Part shown: in pieces, positions 18,183 to 28,659 of the stretch | Layout: every line of letters starts with the position of its first letter | Numbering within the stretch: the first letter of the stretch is position 1 | NCBI GenBank assembly: GCA_027575765.1 | Contig: JANBPT010000611.1 | Span: 1 to 28,659 of the forward strand | DNA: 28,659 nucleotides | DNA from: Tieghemiomyces parasiticus | Lineage: Eukaryota > Kickxellomycota > Dimargaritomycetes > Dimargaritales > Dimargaritaceae | Reading direction: 5' to 3' | Program-made: the position numbers and the translations under genes | Notes under the pieces: model-generated | Told to the model about the DNA's origin: nothing | Database searches by the model: none | What the model saw: only the letters and a program-made list of their open reading frames with translations

Positions 18183-21100
18183 TCATCGCCGTGCCTTGCC
18201 AAGTAATTCCTGGAACCGCTTGAGCCGTCGCCGGGGAGGCTGCCTCAACAGTTTGACTCGAGTCCACCGCACGCCCGTCACCACCCAGTCGGCGACGATG
18301 GGCAGCACGTAACGTTCGGCGAGGATAAGCGTGACACAGTTGGCCACGGCGAGACCCCAGATGGACCACGCGAACGACGATGGTAAGGGGACCAGTTCAA
18401 ACAAATCCACCCAGAAGCCCGACTCTCCGTGGAGCAAGATGAGGGAGCTGAACGCGAGGAGGAGGATGGTGGTGGCGATAAACGGGTAATTACGCAGGCT
18501 GGTGCGACGGTAGGGCGGACCGATACAAAACACGACGGCCATGAAAATGTACTGGAAATTGGCGAGGTGGAACAGCACCGTGTTGTCGTAGGTTCGCACC
18601 AGGATCTCGTCGTCGGAAACGGTGGTGCGATCCGGCGCCCGGTACCACGGCTCGCGCCGGACGAGTTCGACGGCCAGAAACTGGAACCCAAACACAATGA
18701 GGATATGGCCCAGTAGGGACGACAGGACGGGCTGGGAAATGAGGGAGGCGGTGGGTTGACGCGGGTCCACCCGGTGGTACGGTGGGGAGTTACCCATGAA
18801 CACGGCGATCGGGATGATGATAAACAGGTCGATAAAGAGGAACTGGAAATCGCCCAACCCGCCACCGTACCGGTACAGGAGGCTGACCGTGACGAATTGG
18901 ATAATACTGTACAGCGCCATGTACTTGAAGCAGCTAAAACTGGTGGTGAGGGCGCACCGGCCTTCCTTGATGAGGTCCAATACGCAGTCAATGTCGGTGG
19001 ACTGGCTGGTGAACGGTGCGGCGACGGACGCCTCGGCCTCTGAGAGCGATAGGCCCACGTCGGCGGCTTTAAGGGCCCCGCAGTCATTGGCTCCGTCACC
19101 GCAGAACCCCACGCAGTAGTCAATCGCCTGTAGCTTCTCGACCAACTCCTGCTTTTCGTCAGGCGACATGCGTGCAAACACCTGCGCCTTGATTAAGATC
19201 TGTTCCAATGTCTCCGCCGGCGCGTGTTCCATGGCCCAGCGGTAGGCCTCCCCGGTCAGGGCCAGGCAGTGGTGTATGGGGACGGCGGGGCTTTGGGCAG
19301 TAGGCAGGGGCCCCCAGTTCGCGGGACCGGACGTAGCGGTGGCGGCGGGCGGTGGCGGTACCACGCCGGTGAGGGTGGGAGACACGCGGGAGGACGGCGG
19401 GGTGGCGGTGGATGCCGGATCGGGTATGAAAGCCGCTGCCGCGGTCAGTCCGCGGGTGGTGGTGGTGGCGGCAGCCAGGGTCGGGTCGCTTCGCGAGCGC
19501 GGCGGGGTGGGCGGTACGGGTTCCAACGCGTACGGATCCAGCACATGGTCGGCCTCGTCCACGTCCTCCCATACCACCTTGGCTATAGCGCCATCCGCAA
19601 AGGTCGTACCGTCCAGGCAGCGAGGGGCGTAGACGGACTGCCCAGCTCCGACGATGCCGCACTCACGGGCGACACTGACCGCCGTCAGCACGTTGTCGCC
19701 CGTACACATGGCCTGGCGGATCTGGGCCTCCCCGAGCGTCCGAATCACCCCGGCCGTCGTGGGCTTTAGCTTGTTCTCAAACACAATGAACCCCAGGAAA
19801 GTCAGGTCGGCCTCGATGGTCTCGCGGGCTACCTTCTGCACGCGGAGCCAATTCATCTTCCGGTCCAGGGTCTTGCCCGCGCAGCCAATCACCCGGTAGC
19901 CGTGCTGAGTATAGGCATTTAGCCGCTCGTGGAAGTCAGGCGGGATGGTCGCTGGCCGGCAGATTTGCAGCATCACCTCGGGCGCGCCCTTCACGAAAAC
20001 CCGCATAGTGGGGGCCTGCATGGGCTTCACGATGACACTCATCCGGCGGAGGGCCGGCAGGAACTCAAAGCTGCGAATCACGCCCAGTTCAAAGTGGTCG
20101 CCGGTCGCCGCTCCATCCGACGACGGGGCGGACTTGACAAGGTCGTCCAGGGTGAACCGCTGGGTGTGCGGCGGGCGGACGACGGTCGGCACGATCCCCC
20201 CGTGGAATCCGAGCTGACGGGGCGGCGCTGCCCCTGTATCGCTCAGCGAGCCCCGGCGGGTGACCGGGGGGCCCTCAGCGGCCGAGTGTGGGATTGGGCC
20301 CGTCGGGAGTAGGGTCGACTCGTCACCGCCCTCCTCGATAGTCCACTGAGTAAACTCAAACATTTTGATATCGATCGGATCGCCAATCACGTCACCGTGG
20401 ACGACCTTCAGAGAGTGGCAGGTAGCCATGGCATGCAGTAGGTCAGCCGCGCCGGCACGTCCGGCCGTCGCTTGACCATCGTCGTGATTCCCCGCGCCTA
20501 AATCGTGGTCACGGAATTCGGTCAAATCGGTGCGCAGCGGGGCCAAGTGATGGCTAGCCGGGTCGACACACTGGACACCCAAGACATCCAGACCGTCTTC
20601 GGTCAGGGTCCCGGTCTTGTCGAAGCACATAATGTCCACTTTACCCGACACGTTGATCCGGGGCGGGCTAATACAAAAGATGCGGCTCTTGCGTAGGCGT
20701 CCCAGGGCAAAAGTCATACCGATGGACATGGTGGCTGGGAGGGCCGGCGGGACCACGATGGTGATGAGGTCCAGGGCACGCTTAATGATGATGCCGGCGT
20801 GCATGCCCAGGCTGACAAAGTTGGCGACGCTAGCCAGGAACCCCACGACCGCGATGACGGCCATGACCCCGACGAACCGGAAGGCGTCCCGGTAGAAGCG
20901 AAACTTGTTGGGCCGTGGGAACAGGATCGAACGTACCAGGGAGCCCTTAGCCGTGTTGAAGCCCGTCCGGATCACTAGGGCAGTGGCCCGCGGGGCCGGC
21001 TGATCCGCGTCCAGGGCCTGCCAGTGCTTACCCCCCATCCCGCGCGTGGCTGCCCGCACGCGGATCAGCTTGGTTCCGCAAAACAGGGTGTGGCGGGCCA

Positions 21101-23233
21101 CTTCGGGGTCAGGGTTGAGGCAGGCCATGTCCAGGTCGCGCACCGTGGCGGGCATGGCCGGGGTCTTGGACACCGGGATACTCTCCCCGGTTAGCATACT
21201 TTCGTTTACGATGCAGTCGCCCTCCAGGAGGAGGGCGTCGCAGGGTACCTGGTGCAGGCTGGGGTCCGACACCTCAAACACGTCGCCCGGTACCAGGTCG
21301 TGCGAAGACAGGGCGACCCAGCACCCGTCACGGTACACCGACAAGGTGCATTCGAAACGGGACATTTCGCACATCTTGCGCTCGTTGCTGCGGGTCTCGC
21401 GGTAGGTGGTGTAGATGGATACTACCGAGATAACCAGGATACACACGGCGTAGTAGTAGTAGGTGTCGGACAGCCAGAGAATGATGCTCATGATCTGAAA
21501 CACAAAGAACGGGTGCAGGATCTCGTCTGTGAGCAGCTGGCCCAGGGGTTTCTCGGGCACTTCGATGGAGTTGAGGCCGAACAACCGAGTGCGGTCCCGG
21601 GCGGTCGCGTCGGTCAGGCCGAACCGGGTGCGCTTGGGGGTTTTGCACCAGCGTGGATCTTTCCAGGCGCTGAGATGGACGTAGCGGCCGCGCCGCGGGT
21701 CGAACAGGAATCGGTTATGGCGGTGCACGAAGCCCATGAGCACGCCCAGAGGAGGGGTCCCAACCACGGCGTCGTTGGCACCTAGTGCACTAGGGAACAC
21801 CGAGGCGTAGCTGCCCCCATACGGCTCGCGGGTGACAGTTTCGATTTGCAGGTTACCCCACTCATTGGTGACGACCAGCCAGCCGGCGCGGGCCAGAGGG
21901 ACAGGGCCGGCAACAAGGGCCAGCCGCCGCTGGGGGAACCACCGGCCGAGTACGTACACTATCCCGCCGGTGGCGATGCAGAGGGCGTAGTACAGATACA
22001 GCAGGGCCGGTCGGTAACTGTAGCCCTGGACCACGATCTGGTCGTTGTGAGAAAGGGTGGCGTGGGGAGGTTGTCAGTAAGCAAAAGACGGCGAGGGCGG
22101 CAGTTGGCCGGAAATGGAGAAAGTGGCCAGCTATGGGGTTCGATAAAGCCAACTTGGGACCCGGATTACAGTTTGAAACCGCTCGCATCAATCACGGCCG
22201 CTCCTCGCACAACCAATGCAATAGGGTGTGGGAGGGAACCGGGTAATTTTCCCAAACGACTTACGGTGAGATCTTCCTCGTCAAGGTAGATACGCTGCTT
22301 GGACGGGTCACGGTCGTCATCTGATATAGCCGCCGCAGTCAGGATGGTGTGAATGGAAATAGGTGTAGGTGCGTCATCAGTTTATGAAACGTTGCACCGG
22401 GACGTCCCTTGCATCGTCTTGACCGGCCTAGGCTGCAGGGTCGCAGGTGTGACCCCTCGCCTCCAAAGGGCAGGGCACCCTACGCCAGTTTGGCAGCCGC
22501 TGGCAATGTGCTTACCTGTGCCGTGGGGTAGGTTCTCGATGATCACGTCGCTCAGCGAGTGAGTACTATACTTGACCGCACGTTTCGCCCCGGCCTCGTC
22601 GCGGGCATCTGGGATGGGCAGTGGTAGCACAGGATCCTGAAAGATATCGTCGGTTTCCTCCCGGTACTCGTCCGAGGAGTCGCTGTCGGCATCGGAACTA
22701 AGGTCAGACTCAGACTCGCTTCGGCCACCGGGGTAATCACGGCTAGTTCGGCTGCTGCGGCGCCACCTGGGATGGGGGTGGTGGCCGTTGTCGGAGTCAG
22801 AGACCCCGCGGTAGCGGTCGCTATTTGGGTGGGTGACTCGATGGATAAGTGTTTCTAGGGCGGAGGGTAAGGAAAATGGTAGCGAAAACCCGCCATGGGA
22901 TTCATTGTCAGTGCCATGGTGATTGTGAGATGGTGGAGGTGGGGGCAAGGTTGAAGGGACGAGGAGGGGTTCGGTGGCGGAGGGAGCGGCCAAGGCGCCG
23001 TGGTAAGGGTACGGTGGAGACTGTCCAAGGTCCGGTGGTAGTGGGTTAGCAGCAGCACCAGCCAAGGGTCCCGGTCTCCGCCGAACCACTGTGGGGCCAG
23101 CCTCCCCTGGCATGGGGATGCTGACCGGCCGCGATGCCACGGGCGAAAGCGCGGGCTCAGCGGCCAGCAGCGGCGCGGCGAGATCCGAACTCCGGTCTAC
23201 AGAGGAAGAAACCCGCCTCGGGCGTCGGCCCAT
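18183..23233 (-). CDS. YPK9: P5B-type ATPase, ATP13A2/YPK9 family
   Basis: Three exons, 22516-23233, 22265-22320 and 18183-22037 (introns 195 and 227 nt; donors GTAAGC and GTAAGT; candidate CTGAC branch sites), give 1542 residues. Family members are lysosomal or vacuolar P-type pumps; human ATP13A2 exports polyamines. The N-terminal 258 residues carry Pro-rich and acidic Ser-rich segments (about 171-199), then IYLDEEDLT encoded by the tiny middle exon. Then follow the membrane helices, actuator motif TGES (541-544), VVPPALPATM in M4 (PPALP, 688-692, the P5B signature), the phosphorylation motif DKTGTLTED with Asp731, KGAPE (941-945), CTGDN, and CGDGANDCGALKAADVG (GDGAND 1238-1243). Six further helices follow. 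A roughly 95-residue Pro/Ala/Thr-rich insertion (1086-1180) interrupts the P domain. All catalytic residues are present. The TTG upstream of 23233 is rejected as a start. Confidence 0.95.
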
Positions 23234-24250
23234 GGTACGGTCGCGGAGCAAGGGGTGGGGTCACAGGGCGGCAGGATAAGACACAGCAAATGCGTTGCGC
23301 TGGACATGAACGGGAATACCGAGGTGGCGGTGCCGGGGTGTGGGGAGAGAAGGAGAAAAGAGGGTGTCGTACCCCTCGGGCTCAAAGGGATAGGATCGCG
23401 AGAATGCGAGGCAAAGGATTGCTACAGGCGAAGGGTGGCGGTGATGGAAAAGCGGGGGAGGACTGCAATACAGAATGGCGGGGCAAGGTCGAAGAGGAGG
23501 GCTCAGGGGAGAAGTATAAGACACGCACGCCGAGTGGAGCGTGACGGCTGATAAGGGAGAACTACAGGCCCGGGCCTGCGTTTTGCAGCGAGGGCCTGAC
23601 CCGGCTGTCTAACGTGCTGGGGCGAGCGACTTCGACGAGTATAACAAGGAATGCGATACAATAACGGTGCGCTCATACCCCGAGGCAGGGCCTCCACAGT
23701 CAGAGCGCCCTGCACCTTAAAGTGCAGCGGAAACAGCAAGGCGGTCAACTATCCCTCCCTCCGCCGGCAACGCGGGGCGTTTAACCCTGGCAGCAAGCAC
23801 CTCCCTCGACCTCCTGAGGCGTAGCGTACACTGGTCATTCGAGAAATAAGGCCAAGCATTGGTCTCCAGCCCGGACAATGAAACGGGGGGGGGGGCTGAC
23901 GGATTACTAGAAGTAACCGGCTGTCGCCTGTCGGCCCGGTCGTAATGTGAGGGGCGGCGAGCCGATGTCTACCGCCACATAAAAGGACGCCCTAGAAGGT
24001 AGGTGGTGGTGGTCGATAGCGCACCGCCCCTCATGCCATACCGCAATAAGCCGGCCTCATCACCATCCGCCAAAAGGACCGCGTCTACACAGAATGCAGA
24101 GAAAAATGAAAGGCCATAGGCGCCCCCCTGCGCTATCGCTACCCAATGCAGCAGACAAGAAACGGCAGCCGAGATATCGCAAAAAATAACATAACCCGAC
24201 CGCCCCGCAAGCCCCACGTTTCCTCTCCGTCCATTCCGCTATACTTCTAC
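23234..24250. other. Upstream region of the P5B ATPase gene
   Basis: Contains the presumed P5B promoter (a weak minus-strand CTTATACTT near 23512-23520), a G11 run at 23885-23895, and no recognisable gene. Hydrophobic minus-strand open frames at 23969-24266 lack codon bias and family similarity. Confidence 0.4.
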
Positions 24251-24728
24251 CTACGGCCAGATACACCCAAAGTTACCACCATCTGCGAACCAGCCCACCA
24301 ACGACCTCCACGGCCCTACTGGTCTCTTAACCGCTGACCTGTCCTTAATACCGACCAGGTTAACAAGAGAATATAGAGCAACGGCTGTTGTGGCAGTGGA
24401 ACTTACCTGGAGATATCGAGCATTCGGCGTCGCCGTGGCGCTCAGGGCGGGCAATACGGCTGTCCGCGCCGTCGTGGTTATAATTACCGGCCGACATATC
24501 GCCTTCCAAGACCTCCGGGCCGAGGGACGGGAACACCAGAAGTGGTAGGGTCGGCGGGCGCGATAGCCTTGCGGGCATCCGCGCGGGGGCTCGCATGGGT
24601 GGCTCGGCGACTGGCTTCGGTTTTTCACCAGTGCACGTGGCACTGTCGCTCTGGATGCCCGGCGGGTTATGTTCACTCGCCTCCGCCAATGATCCTTTCT
24701 CCGGGTCGGAAAGCACCCAAGGCCCCAT
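24251..24728 (-). CDS. Possible small two-exon gene, unknown
   Basis: A minus-strand frame starting at ATG 24728 (MGPWVLSDPEKGSLAEA) runs 107 codons and ends at a consensus donor (CCAG/GTAAGT, exon end 24407). By hand count about two thirds of its codons end in G or C, more than expected from the flanking DNA, which hints at coding. Joining to an acceptor at 24334 (GGTCAG) keeps a frame that ends at 24251 (VGWFADGGNFGCIWP), for about 134 residues and a 73-nt intron. The protein is Pro/Arg-rich in the middle (PPMRAPARMPARLSRPP) and acidic near the exon end. No domain is recognised. The intron is shorter than the others here, and the acceptor is one of several possible. Confidence 0.22.
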
Positions 24729-26346
24729 GATTGGTGTTAAAGAGTGAAGACGATAACGTGGTGGTTTGGGAGCCGGTTATGGAGTGAAGGTGGCAATAAA
24801 TAGCAGTGAACAAAATGTGTAGTTAATCGTCGTCGGGGTACGGAAAGTTGTAGACTCTGGATACTCTAGAGGGGAGAAAGTAAATAGGCGCTAAGGCAGG
24901 AGTTATGAATGTATCAGAAATACTCAAGCAGTAAATAGCCGTCTAAGGAATACGGGGAATTCCCTGTGAAGAGTGAAATAGTAAATCGAAAATGACAAGT
25001 ACATCAGATGATGGTCTAAAAATAAGTAGACTACCACGCTACCAGGATAAGTGGAGAGGCCGCCGCGGGAGACACCAGCAGTGAGTAAGGGGGCGCCCCG
25101 TTTCGTTCCGCGGTAGCCCAATGTACCAGAAATATAGGATAAGGACGGAATATTATAAAAAGTGGAATAGTTACTGATCGTCTTACAGAAATTAGGCGCG
25201 GGATTATCCACCAGCCAGAACGTAGATGAGTAAAGCAGGCCAATAGGGTGCCTATGGAGCAGGCATGGTCGAAAAGTAGTGGCGAGAGGGTTCCGAACGG
25301 TGCGCGCAGTGCATCTAAGAAAAAAGGTATATTAAAAAAAGAGGACCGCAGTGAGAAGGTTCAATAACTGCCCGGCAAACGGGACCCGAGGGGGAGGGGG
25401 GGCAAACTTGCCAGTTCTTAATAGGTACCGCTAGGAATCAACCGCAGAGGTATGTAGGCGAGGGACGGGCGGGGCTAACTAATGCGGGTAGGTGAAGCGG
25501 CCTGCGAAGGATGTCATGGGTTAGGGGCCAGATGAGGTGAGAAGCGAGGCGATGAGAGAGTTGACCTGGTAACGTATAGAGGTCACTGTCGTCAAAAGAA
25601 TCTTCAAAATAACTGAGCAAAGGAAGTGAGAAGAAGCTAGGTAGAGTAGGTCGGAGGGGGTGAAGATTAGATTGGGAGCGAGCGCGGTAGGCGCGAGCCG
25701 GAGAGAGAAAGAGAGAGGGCGTGGAGGGCATCCACAATTGGGCGGTGATGGTTGCTCAGCCGCCAGCGTTGGGGGAGGCAGGGTCGTACCGTTATATAGG
25801 ACTCCCCGGTGGGCGGGAGGGCTCAACTATGATGAAACGAGTACCAATACTGGGGTACATATCAACACGCCACCGGGCTTGTGGCTACAGCCGCTGTCCC
25901 GACTTGACATCAGCCCGGTGTAAAATAAAAAAGCTGCGAGTTGTGCCGGGGTTGAGAGACCGACAAGGCGGGAGGGAGTCGGAAGCTGGTCAACAGGTCC
26001 GCGGTACCACGGGTGTAATGAATGGCTACCAGGAGATATGAACAGGGTCAGCAGGGGTAGTGTGCTGGTGAAGGTGGTCGCAGCCTCACAATTGCTACTC
26101 CGGCAAGAGAAAAAAAAGGGCCAGGTGGAGGCCACCTCAATCGGCAGGACAGGATTGGTAAAAGGAAACTGTCTGCCAGTAGAATTAAAGTATTTGCTAC
26201 GAAGCAAAGATATAATTCGACTGGCTTCTTCTCACGCCCACCCGGACAACTGTCCAGATGGCTCAGAATAGATCCCTACCAGAGTGCGTTTTCGTTGACT
26301 GCCCTAGTAGGCTCAAGGAGATGGCGTAGCATCCTAGATAATTACT

Positions 26347-26387
26347 ATTTAGCCGGCAACCACAACTTATTCCCGAGCCGGCTAAAT
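26347..26387. repeat. Perfect 11-bp inverted repeat
   Basis: ATTTAGCCGGC (26347-26357) and its exact reverse complement (26377-26387) flank a 19-nt spacer. No ORF spans it. It could form a stem-loop, be a terminal remnant of a small element, or bind a dimeric protein. Confidence 0.8.
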
Positions 26388-27198
26388 GAGCCGGGTGGTA
26401 AGATCGAAAAAAATAAATAATTAGGGAAATGGGGCGTACTAGATGCACCCAACGGAGTGACGGCCTGTATCCAACACGCTCGCTGAAGGAAGGCGTACAG
26501 GCGGCGGTACAATACCAGCCTCCATCGGCCCCACCGCTAACCCGTCTGCAACTCTTTTCACGGTTTGTTTCGCCCGTGTTACACCGGCCGGTTATTGTAT
26601 CCGTCCTGGTTGGCCAGCTTAGGCTACACATACCGCCATCGTCCACCCTTACACGCACCCATAGCCCCCTCTCCCCTCATCTATCCTTTTCCTCCCACTG
26701 CCTTTACCCGCCGAAAAAGCGAGTAGGGGAGCGGGAGGTCAGGGCGCACAACCGTGGACACTGGCCGATTGGCACGTATGAAGTTCCTGTAGTCCGTAGA
26801 ACCTGCCAACCAGCCTGTCCCAAAGTCTGAGGTACCCCTTGCATTACCTTGAACAGCAGATGTAGTCGTCTGACTCGCGGGCATTTTGGGGCAACCGCAT
26901 GCTAGTCAGGATCGCAATGTTAGAATGGGTCCGTCTTGAAAAAGGGGGAGAGTTAACTACAGTAAAAGACGGGCTGGGTTGTGCACAAGAGAAAGCACGA
27001 GAGATGGAGCGAGGCTCGTCGTAAAGAGTAAGATTGCAGAGGAGAAATGTCTCCTTACCGAATACCAGTGACCCGAGAGAGTCGAAGATAAGGTTCCCAT
27101 TGGAGACGCAGCAATCACAAGGCCGGAGGCTTCTACGGTGCTTTCGATGGCCCGTAAGAAAACCCCTAGATAGCTCGTAGACTATAGAGCGGGAAAAA

Positions 27199-27222
27199 CC
27201 AATAGATGGAATGGTCTATTGG
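27199..27222. repeat. Perfect 8-bp inverted repeat
   Basis: CCAATAGA and TCTATTGG separated by 8 nt. Short enough to arise by chance, but it carries CCAAT on both strands. Confidence 0.7.
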
Positions 27223-27270
27223 ATGCCACAGTGCCACACAAATGAGGCACACGGCTAGTCGACATCAAGC

Positions 27271-28091
27271 GCAGTTGTTCTAATGCAGATATCGCAAATC
27301 GACCTCGAAATATATATATGAAACTGACGCCCCCACCAGACCTTGGACCCATAGATATAATTTAGCCATGTCAGTTTAGGCGAGGCGCCTGGCGGAGCCA
27401 AGCCCATAATTGAATTATTCTACGTAACTTTATTTCATATATTTAGCATGGAGTCACCTCACTAAAATCCAAGTACATGTATAATTAGTCTTTTCCCGAA
27501 CGTAACACATGGTTTCTGACTTTCTGTAATTAGACTTAAGGCCATATAATAAAATTACGATATACTTAACTAACAACCAAATATAGGTGGTACTAGTTAT
27601 TCGCGTTTGGTGCAGCTCGGGGTCTAAAATAATGCCCCTACAGATGCAATCTAAAAGCGACCAAGATAAGGAACCAAACGACGTAAATAATTATTCTGTG
27701 GGGTTGAATTAGCAATGACCCGCTGGCCATCATTACCATCAATGCCATGCGTTTCATCTGCTTTCATAAACCATTACCTGGCGCCTGGTTCCGGAAAGAG
27801 GGTTGGCCATATGCTGACGAAGGGTGGGGGAAGAGTAGGATATGTGATGTGAAATGGGAGGCAAAAAGTCTCGCCTATTAATTATTATATTACTTCTATC
27901 ATTTCGCCTCATTATTTTCGCTCTATTAACCTCACACCCTCTAATGCAAGGATGCGCTAGGCATGCACGCCAAGCATGAACCTTCAGGACTCTGGAGGCG
28001 CCCCTGTGACCTAGAGGTTTACACAAAAATTTTATCGTCAAACAAAATTTTACTTACCAAGAGCCGAGCATGTCTTTGGGTATCATTCCCC
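27271..28091. other. AT-rich gene-free region
   Basis: Clearly more AT-rich than the rest of the window, with ATATATATA near 27310 and many TAAT/ATTA stretches. Stops are dense in every frame except a 95-codon non-genic minus frame at 27754-28041. I see no RNA gene. Confidence 0.5.
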
Positions 28092-28098
28092 TATAAAA
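28092..28098 (+). promoter_or_regulatory. TATA box, possible promoter of a gene leaving the window
   Basis: TATAAAA at a spacing of about 300 nt before the ATG at 28398, matching the TATA-to-ATG distances of the better supported genes here. Confidence 0.35.
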
Positions 28099-28397
28099 TG
28101 CAAGCTCGTTAAGCACAACGAATAAAGATCAAGTCTCGATTTTACATGTCCGACCATATACATTCTAAAGTTAGCTCTTCACCGTTATTATTCTTATATC
28201 GAAGCGTCGCCCGTGTGCACCTTCAAAACCCGGCATCTTTTTCTACTGCTGAGACGCCCGTGTGCGTCTATTTACTGCCATTATCCATTATTGCTCTTAC
28301 AAAAATTCCTAAAAATCCTTAAAAATACAAGACTGTTCCTCACCTTTCACCGTTTTGGCTATTTTATTGTTCCCTTCCGAGCACTGCAGACTCCACT

Positions 28398-28490
28398 ATG
28401 CCATACTCGCCCGATAACACGCTCGCCCGTCACGAGGACTCCAACCCCCCCAGTTACCCGAACACCACAGATACTGGGATGCAGAAATAG
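28398..28490 (+). CDS. Possible 5' coding segment at the right edge, unknown
   Basis: ATG at 28398 opens a hydrophilic frame (MPYSPDNTLARHEDSNPPSY) of 30 codons ending in TAG at 28488. The same frame after the stop reads coding-like sequence (LERVDNAHGVWLAEL) up to a second TAG at about 28552, then stays open to the window end. This could be a gene with introns, a pseudogene with two nonsense changes, or chance. No family is recognised. The main support is the TATA box about 300 nt upstream and a T/C-rich leader. Confidence 0.18.
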   Translation: MPYSPDNTLARHEDSNPPSYPNTTDTGMQK

Positions 28491-28659
28491 TCCTTGAGGC
28501 TCGAGAGAGTAGACAATGCCCACGGGGTATGGCTTGCAGAGCTCAATTCGTTGGGAGTCCCGATGGTTACCTAGCCTGGGGTTCTTGAATATACGGCACC
28601 CTCCGCTGGAGACGGCACGGTGGATGAACGGTGGACTGGAAGGCTTCCATCGGGGAGAG

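Larger units (their letters stand above)
24729..27270. other. Gene-poor region
   Basis: No convincing gene. Weak signals: a minus-strand TATATAA (plus 25792-25798) followed by a CT-rich leader and a 97-codon ORF (25438-25731) without recognised content; a minus-strand ATG at 26884 with 12 codons then CAAG/GTAATG; and a plus-strand 133-codon ATG ORF (26429-26830) that overlaps it on the opposite strand. None can be supported as a gene. The frequent stops and mixed composition fit decayed sequence. Confidence 0.4.

Noticed and set aside
19224..19769. Long plus-strand frames opposite the P5B ATPase
   Set aside because: They are antisense shadows of a strongly conserved coding exon.
26429..26830. 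A 133-codon plus-strand ATG ORF, and an opposing minus-strand ATG at 26884 with a donor-like site
   Set aside because: Neither has recognisable content or consistent codon bias, and each undermines the other.

Overview
The window looks like nuclear DNA from a fungus. It has intron-containing genes with GT..AG introns of 128-644 nt, TATA-type promoters, long pyrimidine-rich leaders and AATAAA signals, and its proteins belong to eukaryotic families. A fungal-style P450 heme motif, a P5B ATPase with the fungal-type IYLDEEDL element and a short secreted protein favour Fungi. The unusual coactosin-PH fusion and the fairly long introns make me suspect an early-diverging lineage, but I cannot place the species from sequence alone.

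Layout, left to right. Positions 1-530 hold a decayed Tc1/mariner-type transposase (minus strand, running off the window) in which both visible catalytic aspartate positions are lost. A gene-poor stretch follows, with one possible frameshifted ORF relic. Next come an intronless cytochrome P450 (2836-4407, +) and a MESH1-type HD-domain hydrolase (5583-6269, +). A PA2G4/EBP1 homologue (7063-8552, -, two exons) and an ITPase/HAM1 (9217-10407, +, four exons) are divergently transcribed from a shared 664-nt region. A small secreted protein (12184-12723, +) is followed by a cysteine-rich exon-like fragment that may be an unannotated or broken secreted-protein gene (13237-13506, +). A coactosin/ADF-H plus PH-domain protein (15527-17418, +) is convergent with a very large P5B-type ATPase of the ATP13A2/YPK9 family (18183-23233, -, three exons). 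The last 5.4 kb is gene-poor, carries inverted repeats, and turns AT-rich from about 27.3 kb. Only weak gene candidates are visible there (24251-24728 minus; 28398 onward plus).

There is no operon-like functional unit. The genes cover nucleotide-pool cleaning (ITPase, MESH1), growth and ribosome-linked PA2G4, actin/membrane scaffolding (coactosin-PH), vacuolar cation or polyamine transport (P5B), oxidative metabolism (P450) and secretion. I did not find a convincing new multi-gene system. The most unusual items are the coactosin-PH fusion with a serine-repeat tract directly after its stop codon, the cysteine-rich repeat exon at 13.2-13.5 kb, the orphan secreted protein, and the P5B ATPase with a large low-complexity insertion. 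Splice junctions were placed by reading frame, GT/AG rules and family alignment from memory; none was tested by transcript data.
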